Positions 33,491 to 41,509 of a DNA stretch of 47,671 nucleotides are shown piece after piece; within the stretch, counting starts at the first letter, position 1, and each line of letters begins with the position of its first letter. A program made the position numbers and the translations under genes. The notes beneath the pieces were generated by a model, which was given only the letters and a program-made list of their open reading frames with translations, was not told the DNA's origin and ran no database searches. This DNA comes from Spirochaetota bacterium (GTDB lineage Bacteria; Spirochaetota; UBA4802; UBA5550), in NCBI GenBank assembly GCA_003246895.1, contig QKCL01000060.1, positions 1 through 47,671 of the forward strand. The letters are read 5' to 3'.

Positions 33491-34462
33491 TTATTCCGAA
33501 GACCTTCGGTCAAAAAATATACTGCTTCCGGGAATGTTCTTGGCAAAACCCTTTGTCTCGGCGCAGGCGTCGTTTACTTCGAGATATTCCCTGAAATTTT
33601 TTCCTGAAAGGCCGACACATCCGAGACTGATTGTCATAATGGAGTATTTCTGGTCAATGCCGTTCCGGTCTCTTGTTATGAGGTATCCCTTTTCCTGATC
33701 CTCCTGACTGTAGTATTCAGTAATTTCATGGTCAAACCGTTCAATAATTTCTCTGCAGATTGATTCTGCATAATCTGAAGGTGTAATCAGTACAAAGTCA
33801 TCTCCGCCAATATGGCCGATAAAAAACTCAGACTCTGAAAATTTGCTGTGCAGGATGTCCTGGAAAATTTCAGAAGTGAAAACAATTACCTCATCCCCCT
33901 TGGCAAAACCGTATTTGTCATTGTATGCCTTGAAGTTGTCAAGGTCTGCATATATAACAGTTGAATTCCTGTTTTGAGATATGGCCTGCTGGATATTGTG
34001 CATAATACTGTTGTTGCCGGGAAGTCCGGTATTGGGATTCGCATCAAGTGCTATCTGGTTAAGCATTTCAAGTTTCTGTATGGCTGACTGGAGTTTCAGA
34101 TGATTTCCAACTCTTGCCCTGACTATGGCGCCGTTTACCGGTTTAGTGATATAATCCAGGGCTCCCATTTCAAGCCCTTCGTATTCGTTTATTTCATCGC
34201 TGAGGGCCGTAACAAATATTACCGGGATGGAATTCAGTGACGGGTCATTTTTAATTTTTCTGCATAGTTCATAGCCGTTCATATCAGGCATCATTATATC
34301 AAGCAGTATGAGGTCTATTTTATCCTTTTTAAGTTTTTCAAGAGCCTGAGCTCCGTTTTTAGCGGTTATTATCCGGTAGTCGGATTTGAGAATTCCCATA
34401 AGAACTTCAATGTTGATATTTTCGTCATCCACAATCAGTATTTTCTGCCTGAAGCTTTCCAT
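33491..34462 (-). CDS. REC-GGDEF response regulator (diguanylate cyclase)
   Basis: A 323-residue regulator. The receiver (1-125) has acidic pocket VDDE, phospho-acceptor D55 (LLLDIMMPDMNG) and K107 (ITKPVNG). The GGDEF domain (about 145-310) contains YADLDNFKAYNDKYGFAKGD and the signature HIGGDDF (GGDDF, 219-223), a conservative variant of GGDEF. The protein would make c-di-GMP when phosphorylated. ATG 34462 lies four bases after the hybrid-kinase stop (34467), with GGAG upstream; the longer ORF from 34507 overlaps the kinase. Close spacing indicates an operon, and the kinase is its probable phosphodonor. Confidence 0.93.
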   Translation of the reverse strand: MESFRQKILIVDDENINIEVLMGILKSDYRIITAKNGAQALEKLKKDKIDLILLDIMMPDMNGYELCRKIKNDPSLNSIPVIFVTALSDEINEYEGLEMGALDYITKPVNGAIVRARVGNHLKLQSAIQKLEMLNQIALDANPNTGLPGNNSIMHNIQQAISQNRNSTVIYADLDNFKAYNDKYGFAKGDEVIVFTSEIFQDILHSKFSESEFFIGHIGGDDFVLITPSDYAESICREIIERFDHEITEYYSQEDQEKGYLITRDRNGIDQKYSIMTISLGCVGLSGKNFREYLEVNDACAETKGFAKNIPGSSIFFDRRSSE

Positions 34463-34466
34463 ATTT

Positions 34467-37400
34467 TTATTTCTCCGGAAGTAAGCCGTATTTCTGTGCA
34501 AATTCAATAATCATTTCCCTGACTTCATCAAACTCAAAATTTTCAGCGCGGGTCCTGATGTTTTTAAGCTCTTCGTTGCCGGAGTCAATGACGGAAACAA
34601 TTCTGTCTATTATTGAGACGACCTGGGACTGGTCTTCGTCTATAAAAAAAAGGATATCATTTATGAGATTGACCGGATCTTCGTCTGACTTTGATTTTTC
34701 ATCATTGAGAGAAATGTTAAAAAGATGATAATTTTTTTCAATCGTCTCAAGGCACTCAAGCATTTCACTCTGAAATTTTTCTATAAGGATATCCCTGTCT
34801 ATGGATGCACCGGAGTTAATGTTTCTTTCAAGTTCTTCTATTCTGCTTCTTAGACTGTTGGCACCGATTGTTCCGGCAATGCCCTTCAGGGTATGCAGTT
34901 TGCGGGATGCGTCTTCAGTGTTATTATCCCTTATATTGTCTGTTATTTCTTTCATCTCGTCATAGCCGGTAGAATAAAAGTTTCTGATGATGCTTATGTA
35001 AAGTGAGGAATTTTTATCAAGCATCTTTACCGAATTATTGACATCAATTTTGCCCAGTTTTTCAGGAAGTTCAAAATACTTTTTTTCTTCCGGTTTTCCG
35101 GGAGATTTCTCTTTTTTTATCCGGCCCGCTGATTTTATCCATTTAAATATTTTCGATTTCAATTCAGCTGCATTTATGGGCTTGCTTATGTAGTCATTCA
35201 TGCCGGCTCCGATACATCTTTCCCTTTCACCGGCCAGAGCATGGGCGGTAAGGCCGATTATGGGAATGTCCCTGTAGTATCCTCTGATGATTCTTGTTGT
35301 GGTATACCCGTCAAGAAGAGGCATCTGTATATCCATAAGTACCAGATCGAAGTCATTTTTTTCAATGAGGGTAAGGCATTCCTGCCCGCTGTTTGCAACA
35401 ACAGTTTTAAGTCCTGTGTTTTTGAGAAGTCCCATTATTACAATCTGATTTATTTTGTTGTCTTCTACGATAAGTACTTTTGCGCCTTTAATCATACCAT
35501 AGTCGGGGCTGTCGTTTTCATCTTTCCTGATTATGGAAGAAGAATATTCAGGAATTATTTTGTTAAGTGAATCTGCTGTTTCTTTCTGAAGCCCGGATTT
35601 CAAAATAATTTTTATATTGCTGAAGGATGAAACTGCTTCTTCAAAAAAAGTGAGATTCTCTCCGGACACAGGCAATATGATCAGGTTATACTGTCCGGTG
35701 GTTTTAACTATTTCTTTTATTTTCAAATCTGTTTCATCAAGAAGCAAATCTCCATCGATTATTATGATATTCTTCCTGCCCCTTGACGGTTTTGTCGGGT
35801 TTTCATGAAATTCCTGAAGAGTGTTAAACTGGTAAATGCTTGCGGATTTTTCCTTGAGGCAGCTTTCCAGAATTTTGGAATAGCTGCTTTCAGTATTCAT
35901 TACCAGAGCTATGGGGATGTCATGAATTCCCGAACCCTTTATTTGCGTAATTTTTTTGCCACGAGTTTCCCTTATTTTTATGTGAAATGAGAAAACAGAC
36001 CCCTTGCCCGGTTCGCTTGCTACTTCAATTGTCCCTCCCATTTTTTCTATGAGATCCCTTGAAATTACCAGTCCCAGTCCTGTTCCGCCGAATCTTCTTG
36101 ATGGAGAACTGTCAACCTGGGAGAAGGATTTGAAAAGTTTTTTAACCTGCTTGGCAGTCATTCCTATGCCTGTGTCCTCCACAGAAATTTTTAGAAGTCC
36201 CTGTCTGATTTTTGCGCTTGTTTTTTCATAATCAGCATGGATTGTTATGGAACCGTTTTCAGTAAATTTTATGGCATTATTTATGATATTTATCAAAACC
36301 TGCCGGAATCTCTGTGGATCACCGTTTACGTATTCCGGCACATTCATGGCAATTTCAAAAAACAGTTTTATGCCCTTCTCGCGGGCACTGTGGGAAAGCA
36401 GGTCAGATACCGACCTGAATATGTCCATTACGTTGAAATCAATTTTTTCAATGGTGAGTTTACCCGCTTCAATTTTTGAATAATCCAGTATGTCGTTTAT
36501 GATTTTCAGAAGAGATGCGGCGGAGTAATATATTTTGTCTGAATAGTCCCGGACCTTTTTGTTTATTTTTTCAGACAGAATAATTTCGGAGAGGCCTATT
36601 ATGGCATTCATGGGTGTTCTTATTTCATGACTCATATTTGCAAGAAAAACACTCTTGGCCTTGTTGGCGGCCTTAATGGCTTCTTCTGTTCTCTTGCGGT
36701 CACTGATGTCTATTATTATTCCTCTCATCCCCCTGACCGATTCCTCTGCTTCTATGAGAGTGGCGCAGAAAATCACCGGTATTTTTTTATCCTTTGAAAT
36801 TATAAATTCATATTCATCGGGTGTAAATTTTTTGTTCCTTATGTTTCTGGAGATATCTTTCTTTGCCTTTTCCCTGTCCTTTTGGGAAAAGAAATTGAAG
36901 AAATTTATTGTTTTATAACCGGATTCGCTGCAGCCCATGAGTTCAAGACCGTATCTGTTTGTATATGTGATGAATCCATCCATATCCAGTTCAAATACCA
37001 TCTGGGGCAGAAGGTCTGACATTTCCCGGAATTTTCTTTCAGATTCCTCTTTCTGTGATATCTCCACCTGTATTTTTCTGTTTGCATACTGCAGCTGTTC
37101 GATTAGATCGTGAAGTCTGTTTTCCCTGTATCTGTTTTCTGATATATCCCTGAGACAGGATATTCCTCCCATAATATTGCCTGTGCAGTCCCGGAGAAGA
37201 GTGGAGGCAATCCAGATAAATCCTTTCCGGCCTTCTATGAGAGAGTTGCTCCTTGTTTCAGCATAGACGATGTCATCAACCTGCTTCACCGATGTATAAC
37301 CGTATTCCGTGAAGTTGTTTTCTCCCCGGAGCATTATCTCCATTAGAGTCGGCCTGTTCAGGCCGTATATCTGTTCCTCGAATTCAGGAAGTTTTTTGTC

Positions 37401-38411
37401 CAGTATCATCTCCTTCATTACGCCGGTAAGGTTCTCCATTGTTTTATTCCAGGCAATTACCGACATTTCCTTGTCCACAACCACTATGGGGTCAGGCAGG
37501 AACTCAATTATATTATTGAGAAGCATGTGAGCCTGTCCCAGTTTTTTTGCAGCACTGTTTTTCTGTTCTATTTCGGAATTGAGGAGCCTGTTTAGTCTTG
37601 ACAGCTTTCTGTTCCAGAGAGCAAAGGCCAGTAGAATCATGATGACCAGTGCTAGGATATGAAGTGGTTTTGTCAGAAATGAATTTGAGTAAAGATTAAG
37701 CCAGTGCCGGTATATTTCTGCTTCGATTTTACTGCCGGTTTCCTCAATTGCCCTGTCCAGAGCGGATACTGTAGATAATACGCTGGAATTTGAATATATA
37801 ATAAATGATTCATAAACTCCGGTATTCCCCGAGATCTTTATGTTTCTGTAACTGCCGGATTTTACATGGAATATTATTGAGGCTATGTCTCCGATAACGG
37901 CATCCGCCATATTTTCGGAAACCAGGGAAATGGCCTGATCGGGCCTGCAGTTTCGTATAATTTCAAAATTATTTATTTTTTTTAACTGTTCTTCAATGAG
38001 AGGATTATGACAGAGCACTATTATCTTTTTTCCGGCCAGGTCCTGGAGTCCTCGCAGGAATGGAGCTTCCGAGAGGGAAGCTATTACTACGGGTACTTCA
38101 AGAACAGGTTTGGTGCTGTATTTCCATTTTGATGCATCACTCTTGTTCAGGGGGCGGCTCATAAAAAAATCTCTGCAGGAGGAATGGAGGAAACTGCTTA
38201 ATTCAATTTTTTCCCCGAGTTTTTCTGAAATTCTGTTCAGGTATTCCTCAATTATTCCATGGCTGCCGGATTTTTTATCCTTAAAGTAAAAAGGTTCGGC
38301 AATAGTGCTGTCCAGATTCACATGTATTGAAGAGGAATCATTATTGCCCGCCCATAGAGCTGAACTGATAAGGATGGCTGTAATTGCTGTAAATAATCTG
38401 GATGGAAACAC
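34467..38411 (-). CDS. Hybrid sensor histidine kinase (SBP-PAS-PAS-HisKA-HATPase-REC-HPt)
   Basis: A 1314-residue EvgS/BvgS-like kinase starting at GTG 38411. In order: signal peptide, periplasmic solute-binding-protein-like domain (about 28-240), one membrane helix (about 250-266), PAS (about 300-425), PAS (about 455-575), HisKA with H595 (SHEIRTP), ATPase with DTGIGM and GTGLGL (about 690-812), a degenerate receiver-like section (about 830-950), an intact receiver with D1027 (VLMDIQMPLLDG), and an HPt domain with H1173 (LHTLKGIAG). It is a complete multi-step phosphorelay. The REC-GGDEF gene follows with four bases between, and is the likely output. The first receiver-like section lacks the acidic pocket. 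The ligand is unknown. Confidence 0.95.
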   Translation of the reverse strand: MFPSRLFTAITAILISSALWAGNNDSSSIHVNLDSTIAEPFYFKDKKSGSHGIIEEYLNRISEKLGEKIELSSFLHSSCRDFFMSRPLNKSDASKWKYSTKPVLEVPVVIASLSEAPFLRGLQDLAGKKIIVLCHNPLIEEQLKKINNFEIIRNCRPDQAISLVSENMADAVIGDIASIIFHVKSGSYRNIKISGNTGVYESFIIYSNSSVLSTVSALDRAIEETGSKIEAEIYRHWLNLYSNSFLTKPLHILALVIMILLAFALWNRKLSRLNRLLNSEIEQKNSAAKKLGQAHMLLNNIIEFLPDPIVVVDKEMSVIAWNKTMENLTGVMKEMILDKKLPEFEEQIYGLNRPTLMEIMLRGENNFTEYGYTSVKQVDDIVYAETRSNSLIEGRKGFIWIASTLLRDCTGNIMGGISCLRDISENRYRENRLHDLIEQLQYANRKIQVEISQKEESERKFREMSDLLPQMVFELDMDGFITYTNRYGLELMGCSESGYKTINFFNFFSQKDREKAKKDISRNIRNKKFTPDEYEFIISKDKKIPVIFCATLIEAEESVRGMRGIIIDISDRKRTEEAIKAANKAKSVFLANMSHEIRTPMNAIIGLSEIILSEKINKKVRDYSDKIYYSAASLLKIINDILDYSKIEAGKLTIEKIDFNVMDIFRSVSDLLSHSAREKGIKLFFEIAMNVPEYVNGDPQRFRQVLINIINNAIKFTENGSITIHADYEKTSAKIRQGLLKISVEDTGIGMTAKQVKKLFKSFSQVDSSPSRRFGGTGLGLVISRDLIEKMGGTIEVASEPGKGSVFSFHIKIRETRGKKITQIKGSGIHDIPIALVMNTESSYSKILESCLKEKSASIYQFNTLQEFHENPTKPSRGRKNIIIIDGDLLLDETDLKIKEIVKTTGQYNLIILPVSGENLTFFEEAVSSFSNIKIILKSGLQKETADSLNKIIPEYSSSIIRKDENDSPDYGMIKGAKVLIVEDNKINQIVIMGLLKNTGLKTVVANSGQECLTLIEKNDFDLVLMDIQMPLLDGYTTTRIIRGYYRDIPIIGLTAHALAGERERCIGAGMNDYISKPINAAELKSKIFKWIKSAGRIKKEKSPGKPEEKKYFELPEKLGKIDVNNSVKMLDKNSSLYISIIRNFYSTGYDEMKEITDNIRDNNTEDASRKLHTLKGIAGTIGANSLRSRIEELERNINSGASIDRDILIEKFQSEMLECLETIEKNYHLFNISLNDEKSKSDEDPVNLINDILFFIDEDQSQVVSIIDRIVSVIDSGNEELKNIRTRAENFEFDEVREMIIEFAQKYGLLPEK

Positions 38412-38529
38412 CCCTGACCCCTTTACGGATTATAAAAGGAATAATATTGTTAAACAGAGCTGATAACAAATTTTTTTTAATTATAAACAAGGTCGGTGTA
38501 AAAAGTAAAGCACTTTTATTGAGTGTAAA

Positions 38530-38547
38530 AGCCCCCTTTCGGGGGCT
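38530..38547 (-). terminator. Terminator after the haem chemoreceptor gene
   Basis: A 7-base GC-rich stem (AGCCCCC with GGGGGCT) around TTTC, 5 bases downstream of the stop at 38552, followed by TTTTACAC on the minus strand. A textbook intrinsic terminator. Confidence 0.9.
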
Positions 38548-38551
38548 GCCG

Positions 38552-40369
38552 TTATATTTTGAATCTTTTAACTATATCGTTCAGCACTTCGGACTGGGAG
38601 GATAGTTCCTCTGCACTTGCTGCAAGTTCCTCGGAGCCGCTTGCAACATTCTGGGTTACGCCGTTTATTCTGTCTATGGCCTTTATTATTTCGTTGCTGC
38701 TGATGCTTTGCTCCTCCATGAGATGTGAAATGTTCTCTGACATCTGGTTGACATTCTTTGCGTTTTCCGCAGCCTGGGTGCTGGTCCTTTCAAGTTCAAT
38801 TGAAGCCTTGGCTATTTCGTCCATGAATTCTGCAGTCTGTTTGACATTTGTGATAATAAGCCTCAGGGAATCTGCAGTTTTGCTTACAAGTTCTGACCCC
38901 ATTTCAACCTTGTTGTTTGATTCCTGAATGAGCTTGTTTATTTCACCTGTGCTTCCTGCTGTCTGTTCTGCCAGTTTGGCAATTTCCTCGGCAACGACGG
39001 CGAATCCCTTTCCGTGCTCTCCTGCCCGTGCAGCTTCAATGCTTGCGTTCAGTGAAAGCAGGTTTATCTGGTCGGAGATGTCTGAAATGATTGTAACAAT
39101 TTCAGTTATTTTGCTGGAACTGTCGTTTATCTCCTTCATGCCTGTGACGGTCTGGCCAAGAACATTTTCTCCGTCGATTGCGTGGCGGTGGGTGTCCTCG
39201 GCCATGGTATTTGCACTCTGGGCATTCAGATTTATTTTCTTGATCGATTCTGATAGAAACTCCATGAGCTCCCTGTTGTTTCCGGCTCTTGATGCCTGTG
39301 TTTTTGCATTGTTTGAGACATCATCTATATTACCTTTTATCTCCTCCATGGCCGCAGAGGTTTCTTCAATTGAAGAAGCCTGTTCCTGGGCAACATTTGC
39401 AAGTGATGTACTTGAATTGGTCATTTCCAGTGATGATGCCTTGACCTGATCCGATGCCTTCATGATGATGGACATTATCTCCCTGAGGCTGCCGCTGAAT
39501 TTGTTGAAATTTTCGGCAACTTCTCCCACTTCATCGTGGCGCTCGATATTTATTGTTTTTGTAAGGTCTCCTTCCCCTTCATTTATCTCTTCCAGTGATC
39601 TATTAATTCTGAAGAGAGGAGAAAGTGCCCTCCCCACAAGGACAATGATAATGATTATTCCAATAAGTGATATTAAAAGTTCAACTGAAGAGTTCACCGC
39701 AAGGTCCCTGTAGAGGGTAGGCGAAAGTGCGTCAATGTCATAGGTGAACCTCATGGCGCCGTAGAAAATTCCTGCTTTGTAGCCTTCCATTTTGTGGCCT
39801 GTTGGGTCAAGTCCCTGATCATTCCCCCAGTATTTCTGAGACAGTTCAGGATCACCATGGCACTGAAGGCACTGGTCTGAAAGTTTGATTGTCTGATAAT
39901 ATGAAAATTTGTTTGTGTCACTGTTAAAATGATAGTATTCGTCCAGATTCTCTTTCTGGAGTTTTTCAAATATCTTCAGTTCCTCTTCTGTGGGGGTATT
40001 CTCCTTGTTCCTGGGCTTCAGGACAGGAGTCCTTAACTTGTATATGGTGCTCTCTCCGCCTGCCCTGATTATATTAAAAGCGGAAACGATGGGTATAACA
40101 GAAAAGTCCTTTTTCTCGAGTTTTTTCTTCACCTCTTCCCTGTTGAAAATGTTCTCTTCCCAGTTCTGTGATGTCTTTTTCCATACAGCAACACCCATGG
40201 CCTGAACAGCCCGCACATGCTGTATTAGACCCTCCTTGGCAACGTCCTGAATATCTCTTATTGTAAAAAAACCATTCAGTATTGAAATAATGGCTATGAT
40301 CGAGGTGGCGCCGATTATGATTTTTGTCTTGATTGACATATTTTTTTTGTGGCCGGTTTTTTTAGTCAT
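38552..40369 (-). CDS. Haem-binding methyl-accepting chemotaxis protein
   Basis: A 605-residue chemoreceptor. Residues 16-36 form the first membrane helix; a periplasmic Tll0287-like/DUF3365-type domain (about 38-225) contains one covalent haem-c site, C167-L-Q-C170-H171 (CLQCHG); a second helix lies at about 229-250, then HAMP and the signalling domain with [21 protein letters not shown]-type haem in such receptors senses redox state or small gases. The C-terminus has no CheR pentapeptide. AGGA precedes the ATG by seven bases. It stands downstream of a long AT-rich region and ends in a strong terminator. Ligand unknown; the protein would also need haem-c maturation in the cell. Confidence 0.93.
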   Translation of the reverse strand: MTKKTGHKKNMSIKTKIIIGATSIIAIISILNGFFTIRDIQDVAKEGLIQHVRAVQAMGVAVWKKTSQNWEENIFNREEVKKKLEKKDFSVIPIVSAFNIIRAGGESTIYKLRTPVLKPRNKENTPTEEELKIFEKLQKENLDEYYHFNSDTNKFSYYQTIKLSDQCLQCHGDPELSQKYWGNDQGLDPTGHKMEGYKAGIFYGAMRFTYDIDALSPTLYRDLAVNSSVELLISLIGIIIIIVLVGRALSPLFRINRSLEEINEGEGDLTKTINIERHDEVGEVAENFNKFSGSLREIMSIIMKASDQVKASSLEMTNSSTSLANVAQEQASSIEETSAAMEEIKGNIDDVSNNAKTQASRAGNNRELMEFLSESIKKINLNAQSANTMAEDTHRHAIDGENVLGQTVTGMKEINDSSSKITEIVTIISDISDQINLLSLNASIEAARAGEHGKGFAVVAEEIAKLAEQTAGSTGEINKLIQESNNKVEMGSELVSKTADSLRLIITNVKQTAEFMDEIAKASIELERTSTQAAENAKNVNQMSENISHLMEEQSISSNEIIKAIDRINGVTQNVASGSEELAASAEELSSQSEVLNDIVKRFKI

Positions 40370-40690
40370 TGCAATGTCCTGAAATTGATGTTTGCTATTA
40401 TCTGTCCGATTTATTGAAGTAAATCAAGAATTATTTTTTAATATCGGTTCTTAATAAGGTCTAATTTAAGATAAAATAGGGTAAATGAAAAATAATTATG
40501 TTCTGATAATTGCAGATATAATGGATTTCTTATTATTATTTTTCTTTAAAATGTTTCTCATATGATGTAGCCTGTCTTAACGGAAAAAATGAATATTTTG
40601 AAAAAACTTTTTATAATATCTTGCAGATATTGCGTGTTTTTTGACTTATTGTACTTTCACTCAATATAGAAATACTGAAAACGGAATGGA
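40370..40690. other. AT-rich divergent control region between the haem chemoreceptor and rsmA
   Basis: About 320 bases without a plausible gene. It must hold promoters for both flanking genes. A good plus-strand promoter is visible for rsmA (40641-40670). On the minus strand, TTGATT and GATAAT 19 bases apart near 40400-40430 may serve the chemoreceptor. No riboswitch or structured RNA is apparent. Confidence 0.5.
40641..40670 (+). promoter_or_regulatory. Sigma-70-like promoter of rsmA
   Basis: TTGACT (40641-40646) and TATAGA (40665-40670) are separated by 18 bases; transcription would start near 40677, about 14 bases before the rsmA ATG, giving a very short leader. Confidence 0.55.
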
Positions 40691-41509
40691 ATGAACAAGG
40701 CGGATATTTTACAGATAACAGGCGAGTACGGGCTTGCCCCGACAAAGAAGTTCGGGCAGAACTTTCTGATCAATGATGATATCATTGACCGTATAATCTC
40801 GCACTGCAAGCCCGAAGGGAGGAAAGTCCTTGAAATAGGACCCGGACTGGGGGCAATTTCAAGGGGACTTGCGGAGAGGGCGGAATCATATACTGCGGTT
40901 GAGATTGACTCCGGTTTCTACAGGTATCTGACAGATCTCTTTTCAGGCCGTGATAATGTAAAGCTCATACACGGTGACTACCTGAAGGTTAAGCTTGATG
41001 AAAAGTTTCCGCTGGTTGTTTCCAATCTGCCATACTACTGCGCATCTGAAATTCTCTTTAAAATCGCCGAGGAAACATGCGCTGAAGATCTTTTTATCAT
41101 GGTTCAGAAGGAGATGGGGGAGCGCATGGCCTCATCTGCAGGCACTCCGGAATACGGTGCCATGACAGTGTCCCTTTCCTATTACTTCGATATAAGGCTT
41201 CTTTTTCATGTGTCGGGAGAGTGCTTCTATCCGAAACCGGATGTGAAGTCATCATTTCTCCACCTGAAAAGAGTTGAAAGAGGTTATGATGAAAGCTTTA
41301 CGTCCCTCTTTCATCTTATTGTGAAATCCGCATTCTGGGGCCGGAGAAAGACCCTGGTGAAGTCGCTGTCCGGTTCGCCTCATCTTCAATTATCCAGAGA
41401 CATCATAGAGAGGGCGCTGGAAAACTGTAAAATAGAAAAGACCCTCCGGGCTGAAAATCTCGGACTGGCAGATTATATAAGACTTACGGAAGAGATTATT
41501 AAAATATGA
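40691..41509 (+). CDS. rsmA: 16S rRNA dimethyladenosine transferase
   Basis: A 272-residue KsgA/RsmA methyltransferase that dimethylates two adjacent adenosines near the 3' end of 16S rRNA during small-subunit assembly. It has the N-terminal KKFGQNFL motif, the SAM-binding VLEIGPGLG (46-54), acidic EID (71-73) and the catalytic NLPYY (112-116). The short leader has a GGAA ribosome binding site. Its last four bases (ATGA) overlap the start of the radical SAM gene, so the two are translationally coupled. All features are intact and the length is normal. Confidence 0.97.
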   Translation: MNKADILQITGEYGLAPTKKFGQNFLINDDIIDRIISHCKPEGRKVLEIGPGLGAISRGLAERAESYTAVEIDSGFYRYLTDLFSGRDNVKLIHGDYLKVKLDEKFPLVVSNLPYYCASEILFKIAEETCAEDLFIMVQKEMGERMASSAGTPEYGAMTVSLSYYFDIRLLFHVSGECFYPKPDVKSSFLHLKRVERGYDESFTSLFHLIVKSAFWGRRKTLVKSLSGSPHLQLSRDIIERALENCKIEKTLRAENLGLADYIRLTEEIIKI

